Origin: an uncultured Pelagibacteraceae bacterium
GTDB taxonomy: Bacteria; Pseudomonadota; Alphaproteobacteria; Pelagibacterales; Pelagibacteraceae
DNA: 64,000 nt
Assembly (NCBI GenBank): GCA_902633985.1
Contig: CACPHV010000006.1
Location: forward strand, 1 to 64,000
Direction of reading: 5' to 3'
The notes beneath the pieces are model-generated. The model saw only the letters and a program-made list of their open reading frames with translations, did not search any database and was not told the origin of the DNA. Positions 52,733 through 62,755 of this stretch are shown in pieces (within the stretch, counting starts at the first letter, position 1; the number at the start of each line of letters is the position of its first letter). The translations under genes and the position numbers were made by a program.

Positions 52733-53077
52733 ATGATTAAAGAGCAAATTACCTATAATGATTTTGACAAAGTAGATATTAGAATTGGTACTGTAATTTC
52801 TGTAAAAAAAAATGAAAAGGCGAGAAAGCCATCTTTAGTGGTTGAAGTTGATTTTGGAAGCAAAATTGGCATTAAACAATCTTCAGCTCAAATTACTCAT
52901 TATTATAATGAGGAAAATTTAAAAGGAAAACAAGTTATTGCTGTTTGTAATTTTCCAGAAAAAAATATTGCTGGAATAGTTTCTCAAGTATTGGTTTTAG
53001 GGGCAATTGATGCCCATGGCAAAGTTACACTTGTTCATCCCTCTCAAAAAGCAGAAAATGGGTTACCGATTGCTTAG
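52733..53077 (+). CDS. csaA: CsaA-type tRNA-binding domain protein
   Basis: 114 residues forming a single OB-fold tRNA-binding domain: DIRIGTVISVKKNEKARKPS and QVIAVCNFPEKNIAGIVSQV are conserved. CsaA-like proteins bind tRNA and have chaperone-like activity. It is the first of a closely spaced plus-strand run (2-base gap to the LysE gene and aconitase after it). Confidence 0.9.
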   Translation: MIKEQITYNDFDKVDIRIGTVISVKKNEKARKPSLVVEVDFGSKIGIKQSSAQITHYYNEENLKGKQVIAVCNFPEKNIAGIVSQVLVLGAIDAHGKVTLVHPSQKAENGLPIA

Positions 53078-53079
53078 TA

Positions 53080-53673
53080 ATGCATCCTGAAATTCTCTCT
53101 ATAACTTTATTTGGAATTGTCGCAGCATTTACTCCTGGACCAAATAATTTCGTTGCTTTCTATTCTGGGTTCAATTTCGGTATTCTTAGAACACTACCAC
53201 ATATAATTGGTGTAACTTTAGGATTTCCATTTTTGTTATTATGTTTAGCTCTAGGATTGATAAATATTTTTAAGTTTTATCCTTTAATTCAAGAGGTATT
53301 AAAATATTTAGGAACTCTATTTTTAATATATTTAGCATACAAAATTTCTTTTTCAGGATCTTCGGATCAGGAAAATAAAAATAAAAATCCAATTAAGTTT
53401 CATGAAACTTTTATTTTTCAATTTTTAAATCCTAAAGGAGTTATTGCATCAATTATTCTTGTTTCAACTTATATTAATCCAGGAGAAACCTTTGTAAGTT
53501 ATACGACTCAAATTATAATTATGGCCTTAATTGTTTCAGTGACTAGCATAACTCTTTGGACTTTTTTAGGTAAATTTTTCAGGAAATTTGCGACAAATCA
53601 GAAATTTATTAATTACTTTAATTATGCTATGTCACTGCTTCTTTTAACAAGCATAATAACTTTTTATTTATAA
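53080..53673 (+). CDS. LysE/RhtB-family amino-acid exporter
   Basis: 197 residues, about six helices. It has the canonical start AAFTPGPNNFVAFYSGFNFG and the NPK motif in QFLNPKGVIASIIL. Exports a basic or neutral amino acid by proton exchange (family knowledge). Unlike the copy at 8478, its PGP motif is intact. It lies 1 base before the aconitase gene. Confidence 0.9.
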   Translation: MHPEILSITLFGIVAAFTPGPNNFVAFYSGFNFGILRTLPHIIGVTLGFPFLLLCLALGLINIFKFYPLIQEVLKYLGTLFLIYLAYKISFSGSSDQENKNKNPIKFHETFIFQFLNPKGVIASIILVSTYINPGETFVSYTTQIIIMALIVSVTSITLWTFLGKFFRKFATNQKFINYFNYAMSLLLLTSIITFYL

Positions 53674-53674
53674 T

Positions 53675-56344
53675 ATGACTCCAGGAAACAAAAATTCTTA
53701 TAATTCACTTAAAAAAATCACAGTTAATGATAAGGAGTATAATTATTACTCATTAAATGAAGCAGAAAAAAATGGACTTGAAGGAATAAATAAACTTCCA
53801 AAATCTCTTAAAGTTTTACTAGAAAATTTATTAAGATACGAAGACGATTTAAGTGCAACGAAATCTCAAATAGAAGCGATTAAAAACTGGCTAAAGAAAA
53901 AAAAATCTAAAACTGAAATTGCATATAGACCAGCAAGAGTTTTGCTTCAAGATTATACAGGAATACCTGCAGTTGCAGATCTAGCTGCAATGAGAGAAGC
54001 GGTCAAAGAAAAAAATAAAGATCCAAATACAATCAATCCATTATCTGCAGTTGATCTTGTAATTGATCACTCTGTACAAGTTGACCAATCCGCAAAAGCA
54101 GACTCTTTTGAAAAAAATGTTGATATAGAATTTGAAAGAAATGGTGAGAGATATTCTTTTTTAAAATGGGGACAACAGGCATTTGATAATTTTAGAATAG
54201 TTCCACCAGGAACAGGAATTTGTCACCAAGTAAATCTAGAATATTTATCAAAAGTTGTTTGGTCAGAAGAATTTAAAGGGGAAAAATATCTTTTTCCAGA
54301 TACTTTAGTTGGAACAGACAGTCATACAACAATGGTAAATGGCTTATCTGTTTTAGGATGGGGTGTTGGAGGAATTGAAGCTGAAGCAGGAATGTTAGGT
54401 CAACCAATTTCTATGTTAATACCAGAAGTAATTGGTTTTGAAATGAAAAACAAATTGCCAGAAGGAACCACTGCAACAGATTTAGTTTTAACTGTTGTTA
54501 AAATGTTAAGAGATAAAGGTGTGGTTGGAAAGTTTGTTGAATTTTATGGAGAGGGTTTAAAAAATTTAACTCTTGCAGATAGAGCTACAATTGCAAACAT
54601 GGCACCAGAATATGGTGCTACTTGTGGCTTTTTTCCTATTGATGAGGAAACATTAAAGTACTTAAAATTTTCTGGAAGAGATCAACAAACTGTTGATATC
54701 GTAGAAAATTATGCCAAGGAACAAGGTTTATGGGCGAGTAAAGAGATTGAATTTACTGATATTATATCTTTAGATATGTCCACAGTTGTACCAACTATTT
54801 CAGGACCAAAAAGACCACAAGACAAAGTTCTTTTAACAAATGCACCTAGTTCGTTTCAAAAAGTATTGCAGGAAGCTACAAATAAAAATGAAAAATCAAT
54901 TTCAAAAGTAACAAATACAGATTATGAAATTAAAGATGGTTCAATATTAATTGCAGCAATAACATCTTGTACGAACACTTCTAATCCAAATGTTCTAATT
55001 GGGGCTGGAATATTAGCTAAAAAAGCTATTGAAAAAGGTTTACAGGTTAAACCCTGGGTAAAAACTTCTTTAGCACCCGGATCTCAAGTAGTTACAGACT
55101 ATTTGGCAAAAGCTGGATTAAACACTTATTTAGATCAGCTTGGCTTTAATTTAGTTGGGTATGGCTGTACAACTTGCATTGGAAATTCAGGACCACTTCC
55201 AGAAAATATTGTTGAAGCGATCCAAAAAGAAAATATATATGCAGTTTCAGTTTTGTCAGGAAATAGAAATTTCGAGGGAAGAATTTCTCCACATATAAAA
55301 GCTAACTATTTGGCTTCACCTCCACTTGTTGTTGCATATGCAATAGCTGGACATATGGAAGTTGATTTGTATAAAGATCCTTTGGGAAAAGATAAAGAAG
55401 GAAAAGATGTATTTTTAAAAGATATTTGGCCTTCAAATAAAGAGATAGAAGAAACTTTAAAAAATTCACTTAATGCTGAGATGTTTATACAAAGATACTC
55501 AAATGTTTCAGAGGGCCCAACTCAATGGCAAAAAATTAAAACTGATAAAAGCAGCATCTATAATTGGGATGAGGGATCAACATATGTAAAAAAACCTCCG
55601 TTTTTTGATTCGTTACCAGATAAACCAGAAGGATTTAAAGAAATTAAAGATGCAAGACCATTATTAATTTTAGGTGATATGGTTACTACTGACCATATAT
55701 CGCCAGCTGGCAGTATCCAAAAAGATAGTCCAACTGGTGAATATTTCATGGAACACCAAATTTTACCTAAAGATTATAACTCATATGGTTCAAGAAGAGG
55801 TAACCATGAAGTTATGATGCGTGGAACTTTTGCAAATATAAGAATTAGAAATGAAATGGTTCCTGGTACAGAAGGTGGTTTTACAAAGTTATATCCTGAA
55901 GAAAAAGTTCTTCCTGTCTATGATGCGGTAGTTGAATATAAAAAAAGAGGAACAGATTTAGTTGTTATTGGTGGGAAAGAGTATGGAACTGGATCGTCTA
56001 GAGATTGGGCAGCTAAAGGAACAAAATTACTTGGGATAAAAGCAGTAATCGCAGAGAGTTTTGAAAGAATTCACCGATCTAATTTGATTGGGATGGGAAT
56101 ATTACCGTTACAATTTATCGAAGATATAAACAGAAAAAATCTAAAATTAATTGGTTCTGAATTAATTAGCATTCTAAGTATAGAAAAGGGCGTTAATCCT
56201 TCAGATGAAGTGACAGTCGAAATCAAATATGCTTCTGGCGAAATAAAGAAAATTAAAACTTTATGCAGAATTGATACAAAAAATGAATTAGAGTATTATA
56301 AAAACGGAGGTATTCTGCAGTACGTTTTAAGGAATATGATTTAG
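53675..56344 (+). CDS. acnA: Aconitate hydratase A
   Basis: 889 residues, normal AcnA length. The iron-sulfur cluster Cys are in SCTNTSNP and GYGCTTCIGNSGPL, the substrate-binding SRRGNHEV-like GSRRGNHEVMMRG and the swivelling-domain GKEYGTGSSRDWAAKG are present. It interconverts citrate and isocitrate in the citric-acid cycle and, as apo-protein in some bacteria, binds mRNA. A 2-base gap leads to the YfgM-like gene. Confidence 0.97.
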   Translation: MTPGNKNSYNSLKKITVNDKEYNYYSLNEAEKNGLEGINKLPKSLKVLLENLLRYEDDLSATKSQIEAIKNWLKKKKSKTEIAYRPARVLLQDYTGIPAVADLAAMREAVKEKNKDPNTINPLSAVDLVIDHSVQVDQSAKADSFEKNVDIEFERNGERYSFLKWGQQAFDNFRIVPPGTGICHQVNLEYLSKVVWSEEFKGEKYLFPDTLVGTDSHTTMVNGLSVLGWGVGGIEAEAGMLGQPISMLIPEVIGFEMKNKLPEGTTATDLVLTVVKMLRDKGVVGKFVEFYGEGLKNLTLADRATIANMAPEYGATCGFFPIDEETLKYLKFSGRDQQTVDIVENYAKEQGLWASKEIEFTDIISLDMSTVVPTISGPKRPQDKVLLTNAPSSFQKVLQEATNKNEKSISKVTNTDYEIKDGSILIAAITSCTNTSNPNVLIGAGILAKKAIEKGLQVKPWVKTSLAPGSQVVTDYLAKAGLNTYLDQLGFNLVGYGCTTCIGNSGPLPENIVEAIQKENIYAVSVLSGNRNFEGRISPHIKANYLASPPLVVAYAIAGHMEVDLYKDPLGKDKEGKDVFLKDIWPSNKEIEETLKNSLNAEMFIQRYSNVSEGPTQWQKIKTDKSSIYNWDEGSTYVKKPPFFDSLPDKPEGFKEIKDARPLLILGDMVTTDHISPAGSIQKDSPTGEYFMEHQILPKDYNSYGSRRGNHEVMMRGTFANIRIRNEMVPGTEGGFTKLYPEEKVLPVYDAVVEYKKRGTDLVVIGGKEYGTGSSRDWAAKGTKLLGIKAVIAESFERIHRSNLIGMGILPLQFIEDINRKNLKLIGSELISILSIEKGVNPSDEVTVEIKYASGEIKKIKTLCRIDTKNELEYYKNGGILQYVLRNMI

Positions 56345-56346
56345 TT

Positions 56347-56991
56347 ATGGACGAAGATTTATCAATTATAAATTCCAATACTAGAAATGAAAAAATTAAG
56401 AATTTTTTTGTAAATAATAAAAATAAAATTATTTCAGTTATAGTTATTTTAATAATTATTATAGTAGGTGTTTTCAGTTACGATAAATATTTAATTAATA
56501 AAAAAAAAGAGATCTCAGATAGTTATAATTCAATAATCATCGATTATTCTGAAAAAACAAAAGAAAAAACAGCTAGCAGTCTGATTGAAATTATAAACAA
56601 GAAAGATCCAACTTATTCACCTCTATCACTTTACTTTATCATTGATAATAATCTTGTAAGTGATCAGTCCAAAATCAATTCATTGTTCGATATATTGATA
56701 AAGGATACTTCATTAGATAGTGAGATTAAAAACTTAATTATATATAAGAAGGCACTCTACAATTCAGATAACGCTCAAGAGAGTGATCTTCTAAATATGT
56801 TAAATCCACTTATCAATTCAAAAAGTGTATGGAAATCACATTCTTTATATTTAATGGCAGAATATTTTTATACAAATAATCAAAAACAAAAAGCTAAAGA
56901 ATTTTTCAACCAAATAATAGCTTTAGAAAATTCAAATCCTGATATAAGGCTTCAAGCAGAGAAAAGATTAAACAGAGATTTGAGTGAATAA
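56347..56991 (+). CDS. YfgM-like membrane-anchored TPR protein
   Basis: 214 residues. One transmembrane helix at about residues 29-47 (SVIVILIIIIVGVFSYDKY) follows an N-terminal cytoplasmic part, and the remainder is helical with repeat-like pairs ending WKSHSLYLMAEYFYTNNQ, typical of the YfgM/Tol-Pal-like TPR domain. YfgM associates with the Sec translocon and periplasmic chaperones. The position directly before bamB is the conserved yfgM-bamB order. It overlaps bamB by 8 bases. Confidence 0.78.
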   Translation: MDEDLSIINSNTRNEKIKNFFVNNKNKIISVIVILIIIIVGVFSYDKYLINKKKEISDSYNSIIIDYSEKTKEKTASSLIEIINKKDPTYSPLSLYFIIDNNLVSDQSKINSLFDILIKDTSLDSEIKNLIIYKKALYNSDNAQESDLLNMLNPLINSKSVWKSHSLYLMAEYFYTNNQKQKAKEFFNQIIALENSNPDIRLQAEKRLNRDLSE

Positions 56992-58282
56992 ATTAATTTT
57001 TACTTTCATTGCAATAATTTTTCTTAATAACTGTTCATTTAACGAAAACTCTAGAATTTGGAAAGATAAAAAAAATCAATTAGAAACAGATAAAAAAATA
57101 ACAAAAGTTTTTTCAGAAGAAAGTGTAAATGTTTCAGAATTTAATCAAGATTTAAAATTAGATCTATCATCAATAAAAATAAAAAATAAAAAAAATACCA
57201 ACCTAAATGATTTGGGATTACAAAATTACAAAGGTGAATTAACAAAGATTGGTAACTTTAAATTTTCAAAGTTAGAGGAACTAAATCAATTAGATTTCGA
57301 GCCGACTTTCTTGAAAAATGGAATTATATTTTTTGATAAAAAAGGTTCAATTATAAGGTATGACAATAATCAGAAAGTTATTTGGAAAAAAAATCATTAT
57401 TCAAAAGCTGAAAAAAAATTAAAACCAAAACTTAATTTTTTAGTAGATGGTCCAAATCTTTTAGTAACCGACAGTATAGCAAAATATTATTCTGTGAATA
57501 TTAGTACTGGAGAATTAAATTGGTCAAAAAATAATGATTATCCATTTAATTCAAATATTAAAAAGCATAAAGATAAAATGTTTGTTATTGATTATAAAAA
57601 TACATTGAGATGTTTTAAAATTAAAGATGGTTCTGAATGTTGGAATTTGCAAACAGACGACTCATTTACAATTTCAAATATCAAATATTCTTTAATTATT
57701 TTAAACGATAATGTTATTTTTAATAATTCTATAGGAGATATTACAGCTGTAGATATTGAAACTGGTTTAATTACATGGCAACTACCTACACAGAGTAGCT
57801 CGATAATAAATGAAACTTATAATTTCAAGACTTCTAAACTAGTATCAGATGGAAATTCTGTATTTTTTTCAAATAATAAAAATCAGTTTTATTCAATTGA
57901 TTTAAAAACAGGAACCACTAACTGGATAAATGAAGTTAATTCTAATATAAAACCTATTTTGGTTGGAAAATTAATTTTAACAATCTCTAATGAAGGTTAT
58001 TTATATTTAATTGATAAAAATAAAGGCAATATAGTTCGAATTACAGATCTATTTTTGAATTACAAAGATAAAATAAGAAAAAATATTTATCCAATTGGCT
58101 TTGTAGTAGGACACAAAAACTTATTTTTAACTAATTCAGATGGAAAAATGATCACTGCCGGGATTGAAGATGGAAAAATAATAAAAATTGAAAAAGTTTC
58201 TGGCGGATTAGTTTCTGAACCGTTTATATTTAACAACAATTTATATGTGGTAAGAAATGGTTCAATTGTACAATATAACTAA
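56984..58282 (+). CDS. bamB: BamB outer-membrane assembly lipoprotein
   Basis: 432 residues from GTG 56984. Signal with a lipobox (IAIIFLNNC-SF) gives a lipid-anchored protein. The mature part is a beta-propeller of PQQ-like repeats, visible as repeated blades such as STGELNWSKN, DIETGLITWQL and DLKTGTTNWIN. BamB helps the BAM complex insert beta-barrels into the outer membrane. Unusual is a ~60-residue charged N-terminal stretch before the propeller. The downstream cupin gene starts 2 bases after its stop. Confidence 0.87.
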   Translation: MNKLIFTFIAIIFLNNCSFNENSRIWKDKKNQLETDKKITKVFSEESVNVSEFNQDLKLDLSSIKIKNKKNTNLNDLGLQNYKGELTKIGNFKFSKLEELNQLDFEPTFLKNGIIFFDKKGSIIRYDNNQKVIWKKNHYSKAEKKLKPKLNFLVDGPNLLVTDSIAKYYSVNISTGELNWSKNNDYPFNSNIKKHKDKMFVIDYKNTLRCFKIKDGSECWNLQTDDSFTISNIKYSLIILNDNVIFNNSIGDITAVDIETGLITWQLPTQSSSIINETYNFKTSKLVSDGNSVFFSNNKNQFYSIDLKTGTTNWINEVNSNIKPILVGKLILTISNEGYLYLIDKNKGNIVRITDLFLNYKDKIRKNIYPIGFVVGHKNLFLTNSDGKMITAGIEDGKIIKIEKVSGGLVSEPFIFNNNLYVVRNGSIVQYN

Positions 58283-58284
58283 AC

Positions 58285-58716
58285 ATGTTCCTAAAATTTT
58301 TAGAAAAGATTGGCAGAAAAAAAGTTGTATTAGATAGAGGACCTTCACATCCTAATTTTAAAGAGGCAAAGCCTTGGATGAACCGTTACTATGTTTTGAT
58401 GAGATACCGACCTAAATGGTTCCCGTTCAATATATTAATCCATGAGATGTTAGCTAATGATCATGGAGAAGGAGTTCATAACCATACATTTCCTTATATT
58501 ACTATAATTTTAAGAGGCGGTTATTGGGAAACATTAAGCAATGGCAAGTTTTGGCGTCCGCCAGGGTATATTGGTTTCAGATCAGCGAATAATTTACATC
58601 GAGTAGATTTGGAACCTGGAACCAAACCCTTAACATTGTTTATTTCAGGTCCATTTGGCCTAAGGAAAGGACCAAGATCAGAGTATGGTATTGATTTTAA
58701 AACTAAAAAAAATTGA
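58285..58716 (+). CDS. Cupin-like conserved protein
   Basis: 143 residues. A cupin barrel is suggested by GEGVHNHTFPYITIILRGGYWE (His-x-His pair) and a Gly-rich turn, then LHRVDLEPGTKPL with a third His. The N-terminal PKWFPFNILIHEMLANDHG is conserved-looking but I do not recognise a named family. It is placed between bamB and zapE with tiny gaps, so it is likely co-transcribed. The stop overlaps the zapE start (TGATG). Confidence 0.65.
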   Translation: MFLKFLEKIGRKKVVLDRGPSHPNFKEAKPWMNRYYVLMRYRPKWFPFNILIHEMLANDHGEGVHNHTFPYITIILRGGYWETLSNGKFWRPPGYIGFRSANNLHRVDLEPGTKPLTLFISGPFGLRKGPRSEYGIDFKTKKN

Positions 58717-59771
58717 TGCCAAAAGAATTTGAAAAAAAATTTAGATCTTATTGTGAAAATCAAGATCTAGAAGTTAATCATAATCAAATCAATGTAATTA
58801 AAAAATTAGAAGGTTACCGTCATAGTAATTATAAATCATTTATTTCAAAATTATTTTCCAAACAAAAATCTAAAAAAGGATTTTATTTATATGGTGATGT
58901 AGGTGTTGGTAAAACAATGATTTTAAACTTCTTTTATGATCATCTTGAAGAAAAAAAATTAAAACAGCATTTTAATGAGTTTATGTTAAGTTTTCACAAT
59001 TTTGTTCATGAACAAAAAGAAAAAAATGAAGTAAATGTAATTAATCAATTTGTTAAAAATTTAAAATCAAAAGCTTCATTAGTTTATTTCGATGAGTTCC
59101 AAGTAACAAATATTGTTGATGCAATGATTTTAGGAAAACTATTTGAACAAATATTTAAAGAAGATATTAAAATTATTCTTACTTCAAACACTAAAATTTC
59201 AGAACTTTATAAAGAAGGTCTTCAACGTGAACAATTTATACCTTTTATAAAAATAATGGCAGATCAATCAATCGAGTATGAATTAAAAATTGAGGATGAT
59301 TATAGAAAATCTAATGATAATCAAAAACAAAGATATTTTTTTCCACTAAATCAAGAAACCAATTTTAAGATTAACAAATTTTTTAGAACCATAACAAAGG
59401 ATAAAAAACAATCTTCAATAAAAATTAACGTAAAGGGAAGAGAATTTAAAATAGAAAACTTTTATGAGGGAATTGTTAGATGTAACTTCAATCAACTTTG
59501 TGATCAAAATTTAGGAGCGGAAGATTATTTAGAAATAGTTAAAAACTGTAAATTTATGGTAATAGATCAAATACCTCAATTTAATGATATAAATTCAAAT
59601 CAACAACAACGTTTTATTACTTTGTTAGACGTAATTTATGATAAAAATATTTCATTAGCAGTTACAGCTAATCAAAATTTAGATCAATTTACCTCCTCAA
59701 GATTGTTAGAAAAACCATTTAAACGAACCATTAGTCGTATTTATGAGCTTACATCGAAGGAGTATAATTAA
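58716..59771 (+). CDS. zapE: ZapE / AFG1-family ATPase
   Basis: 351 residues from ATG 58716 (a TTG three bases earlier is less likely). AFG1-like P-loop ATPase: Walker A GDVGVGKTMILNFF, Walker B LVYFDEFQVTNI, sensor region LTSNTKISELYKEGLQR, and the C-terminal Arg-finger-like TISRIYELTS. ZapE binds FtsZ at the division septum in E. coli; mitochondrial AFG1 relatives act on respiratory proteins. The stop overlaps the next gene as TAATG. Confidence 0.92.
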   Translation: MPKEFEKKFRSYCENQDLEVNHNQINVIKKLEGYRHSNYKSFISKLFSKQKSKKGFYLYGDVGVGKTMILNFFYDHLEEKKLKQHFNEFMLSFHNFVHEQKEKNEVNVINQFVKNLKSKASLVYFDEFQVTNIVDAMILGKLFEQIFKEDIKIILTSNTKISELYKEGLQREQFIPFIKIMADQSIEYELKIEDDYRKSNDNQKQRYFFPLNQETNFKINKFFRTITKDKKQSSIKINVKGREFKIENFYEGIVRCNFNQLCDQNLGAEDYLEIVKNCKFMVIDQIPQFNDINSNQQQRFITLLDVIYDKNISLAVTANQNLDQFTSSRLLEKPFKRTISRIYELTSKEYN

Positions 59772-60190
59772 TGAAACAAGAATTTTATAATTTTCAAATT
59801 AAGACTAATGGTCAAAAGTTATATGAGTTTACCAATGATACAATAGAATGGATTAGTCAAAATAACTTAAAAAATGGTATTCTTAATTTAAGTATTCAGC
59901 ACACGAGCGCATCATTAATTGTACAAGAAAATGCAGACCCAGATGTACAAACTGATTTAATAAATTATTTTGATAAATTAGCCCCTATGGATAACAATCT
60001 ATATGTTCATACTACCGAGGGAAAAGATGATATGCCTGCTCATATCAAATCAGCGTTAACTAATAATCAAATCACTCTAAGTATTAAGGACAGAGAATTA
60101 TTACTTGGTACATGGCAGGGTTTATTTTTATTTGAACATCGTTTAGAGCACCAAAATAGAACAATTATTCACCATTTTATTGGTGAATAA
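59771..60190 (+). CDS. YjbQ / UPF0047 thiamine-phosphate-synthase-like protein
   Basis: 139 residues. Characteristic blocks are LNLSIQHTSASLIVQENADP, DMPAHIKSALTNNQITLSI and LLLGTWQGLFLFEHR. The family is known as UPF0047/YjbQ; a secondary thiamine-phosphate synthase activity has been reported for it. Its role here is unknown. Start ATG overlaps zapE. The convergent photolyase gene ends 5 bases downstream. Confidence 0.9.
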   Translation: MKQEFYNFQIKTNGQKLYEFTNDTIEWISQNNLKNGILNLSIQHTSASLIVQENADPDVQTDLINYFDKLAPMDNNLYVHTTEGKDDMPAHIKSALTNNQITLSIKDRELLLGTWQGLFLFEHRLEHQNRTIIHHFIGE

Positions 60191-60195
60191 ACGGG

Positions 60196-61614
60196 TTATT
60201 TTTTCAGTAATTGAAAAGCTTCTAAAGCCGCAGCTCTTGCTTTTTCATGTATCACAATAGGTTTAGGATAATCTTTACCTATTATAGTTTTTATTGCCTC
60301 CTGGTATTTGAGCTCCATTTCCCATGGTTTATGAATAAATTTTTTAGGAACGCTGTTTAACTCAGGTACCCATTTTTTAACATATAGGCCTTCCTTATCG
60401 AATTTTTCTCCCTGCAAAATTGGATTAAATATTCTAAAGTAAGGTGCAGCATCAGCCCCACAACCAGCAACCCATTGCCATTGAGCTAAATTATTTGCTT
60501 TGTTAAAATCTAACAAACAATTTCTGAAATGTTTCTCACCCTCTGTCCAATTAATTCTTAAATGTTTTACAAGAAAGGAACCAACAACCATTCGAATTCT
60601 GTTATGCATCCATCCTGTTTCATATAATTCTCTCATCCCAGCATCCACAATGGGATAGCCTGTCATTCCTGATTTCCATGCCTTCAAAAATTTCTCATTT
60701 CTTACCCATGGAAATTTATCAAATTCTTTTCTATAATTGCCTTTTAAAAATTCAGGAAAATAATTAATTAAACTATGTGAAAATTCACGCCAGCCTAATT
60801 CATTAATATATTTCCTATAGCCAATTCCTTTAGATTTTATTTCATTACATTTTTGCCAAATAGTACTCACGTGAATTTGACCATGTTTAATGTATGGAGA
60901 CAATTTTGATGTACCCTCGATTGATGGGTAATCTCTAGCTGTTCCATAATTTTTAATTTTTTTTTCAATTAAATTATTAAGAATTTTTTTCGAATCATTT
61001 TCAGAAACCTTCCAATATTTCTCAAATTTTTTATACCAATTTTTTTTTGGTAAAATGTTTTTAGGTTCAATACTATTTTTAAAAAAAGAAATTAATTTAA
61101 TTTTTTTTTTTACAACATAATTTTTGCTTGGGGGTAAACTAAGATATTTCTCTTCGGCATTTCTCCAGAATGGACTAAATACCTTAAAAGGTGTACCATC
61201 ATTTTTAGTTACTTCTTGAAACTCATTAAGAATATTTCCTTTAAAATATTTGAATTCAACTTCATTTTTTAGAAAAGCATCTCTTATTTTTTTTCCTTTA
61301 GCAATTACATCTGGTTCATATATCTTATTCCAATAGACAGAAATATTATCTTTTTTTTTAATTTTTGATAATATATCTAGCTCGTCTCCCTCCAATATTT
61401 GAAGATTGATTTTGTATTTAAGTAATTCTGATTTAAATTCCTCTAAAGACTTATATAGCCACCATTTTTGTGCTTCTCGTTTTTTATCAAAATCAGTTTT
61501 ATTATAAATAAACAAAGCAACAACGTTATCATGTTTTTGACTTGCAAAAGATAGTGCAGGATTATGTTCAATTCTAAAATCTTCTCTGATCCAAAATATC
61601 GCATTTTTTTTCAT
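60196..61614 (-). CDS. phrB: Deoxyribodipyrimidine photolyase (class I)
   Basis: 472 residues. An N-terminal antenna-binding photolyase domain (AIFWIREDFRIEHNPAL) is followed by the FAD domain with ELGWREFSHSLINYFP, MTGYPIVDAGMRELYETGWM and NNLAQWQWVAGCGADAAPYF. These last motifs carry the FAD- and lesion-binding residues and the Trp chain. It repairs UV dimers with light, sensible for a surface-ocean bacterium. Six bases separate it from the upstream PLP gene. Confidence 0.95.
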   Translation of the reverse strand: MKKNAIFWIREDFRIEHNPALSFASQKHDNVVALFIYNKTDFDKKREAQKWWLYKSLEEFKSELLKYKINLQILEGDELDILSKIKKKDNISVYWNKIYEPDVIAKGKKIRDAFLKNEVEFKYFKGNILNEFQEVTKNDGTPFKVFSPFWRNAEEKYLSLPPSKNYVVKKKIKLISFFKNSIEPKNILPKKNWYKKFEKYWKVSENDSKKILNNLIEKKIKNYGTARDYPSIEGTSKLSPYIKHGQIHVSTIWQKCNEIKSKGIGYRKYINELGWREFSHSLINYFPEFLKGNYRKEFDKFPWVRNEKFLKAWKSGMTGYPIVDAGMRELYETGWMHNRIRMVVGSFLVKHLRINWTEGEKHFRNCLLDFNKANNLAQWQWVAGCGADAAPYFRIFNPILQGEKFDKEGLYVKKWVPELNSVPKKFIHKPWEMELKYQEAIKTIIGKDYPKPIVIHEKARAAALEAFQLLKK

Positions 61615-61620
61615 GTTAGT

Positions 61621-62754
61621 TTATTTTCTGCCTTTAGATAGCAGTTGTTTGTAAAGTTTTACATCTGCATTACCTTCGCATCCTATTAGCAAAACATTAG
61701 AATTTTCGTTAAGTTCTATAATTTTTTTAATTTTAGTATTATTACAAACGCCTACCAGGCTTATAATACCAGGTGCAGAGCACTCACCACCAATTATTGA
61801 ATTTTTACTGAGCTTTTTGTCTTTCAACATCGCCACAGTTTTAGCAATATTTCGATCACTTACAGACACACAACAATTGCTCGTTTTTTTCAATATTTGC
61901 CAAGGGATGTATGACATTTCATTACACGACATACCACCCATGATGCTCTCCTTTTTAATTTTAATTTTTTTTAATTTATTGTGTTTTATGCTTTGAAGAA
62001 CACAATCAGCTCTATCAGGCTCAACAATTATTATCTTTGGAATTCTTTTAAAATATTTTGCAACACCAGAAACTACACCAGCAGCCATACCGCCAACACC
62101 AGCTTGTAAAAAAATATGGGTTATATATTGATTTGTTTGTTTAGAAATTTCTCTGATCATTATGGAATACCCTGCCATAGTAAGTTGAGGGACTAATTTG
62201 TAATCTTTTGTTGAAACATCTTGTACAATTTTCCAATTATTTTTTTTTGATAATTTCTTACATTCGTTGAGTGAATTTTCATAATCTCCTTTAACCCTTA
62301 TTACTTCAGCACCAAATTTTTTAATTTCTTTAACCCTTGTGTCGCTAACATATTGACTAACAAAGATTTTACATTTTAACCCCAACCTTTTAGCACCCCA
62401 TGCCACAGATCTTCCATGGTTCCCAGCGGTTGCTGAGGAAATGATTATATTTTTTTTTCCTTTAGATATTTTTTCAACAGCATAAGCACCACCCAGAGCT
62501 TTAAATGATTTTAAATGAAACCTTTTAGATTCATCCTTATAAAAAACATTATTAAGTTTTAAATTTTTTTGTAATTTATCAAGTTTTAATAGTGGAGTTG
62601 GTTTATAATTTTTCCAACTGGAAATTGATTTAAAAGCGCTCGTTAATAGTAATGAAGAAACAAATCTTAAAACATAATTTCTTTTAAAACTAAAATTATT
62701 ATTTTTCAAAGATTTTGTAAGTGTCCAGTTTTTAATACTTTTTAAACTCTTCAC
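61621..62754 (-). CDS. PLP-dependent diaminopropionate ammonia-lyase-like enzyme
   Basis: 377 residues from GTG. Fold type II PLP enzyme: the PLP Lys is in RFHLKSFKALGGAYAVEKI, the phosphate loop in SSATAGNHGRSVAWGAK, and the C-terminal SAPGIISLVG. The pattern FxLKSFKALGGAYA is that of diaminopropionate ammonia-lyase rather than biosynthetic threonine deaminase. It would deaminate diaminopropionate, serine or threonine to oxo-acids. It starts one base after the stop of the glutamine-synthetase-like gene, so ammonia handling may be shared. Confidence 0.82.
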   Translation of the reverse strand: MKSLKSIKNWTLTKSLKNNNFSFKRNYVLRFVSSLLLTSAFKSISSWKNYKPTPLLKLDKLQKNLKLNNVFYKDESKRFHLKSFKALGGAYAVEKISKGKKNIIISSATAGNHGRSVAWGAKRLGLKCKIFVSQYVSDTRVKEIKKFGAEVIRVKGDYENSLNECKKLSKKNNWKIVQDVSTKDYKLVPQLTMAGYSIMIREISKQTNQYITHIFLQAGVGGMAAGVVSGVAKYFKRIPKIIIVEPDRADCVLQSIKHNKLKKIKIKKESIMGGMSCNEMSYIPWQILKKTSNCCVSVSDRNIAKTVAMLKDKKLSKNSIIGGECSAPGIISLVGVCNNTKIKKIIELNENSNVLLIGCEGNADVKLYKQLLSKGRK

Positions 62755-62755
62755 T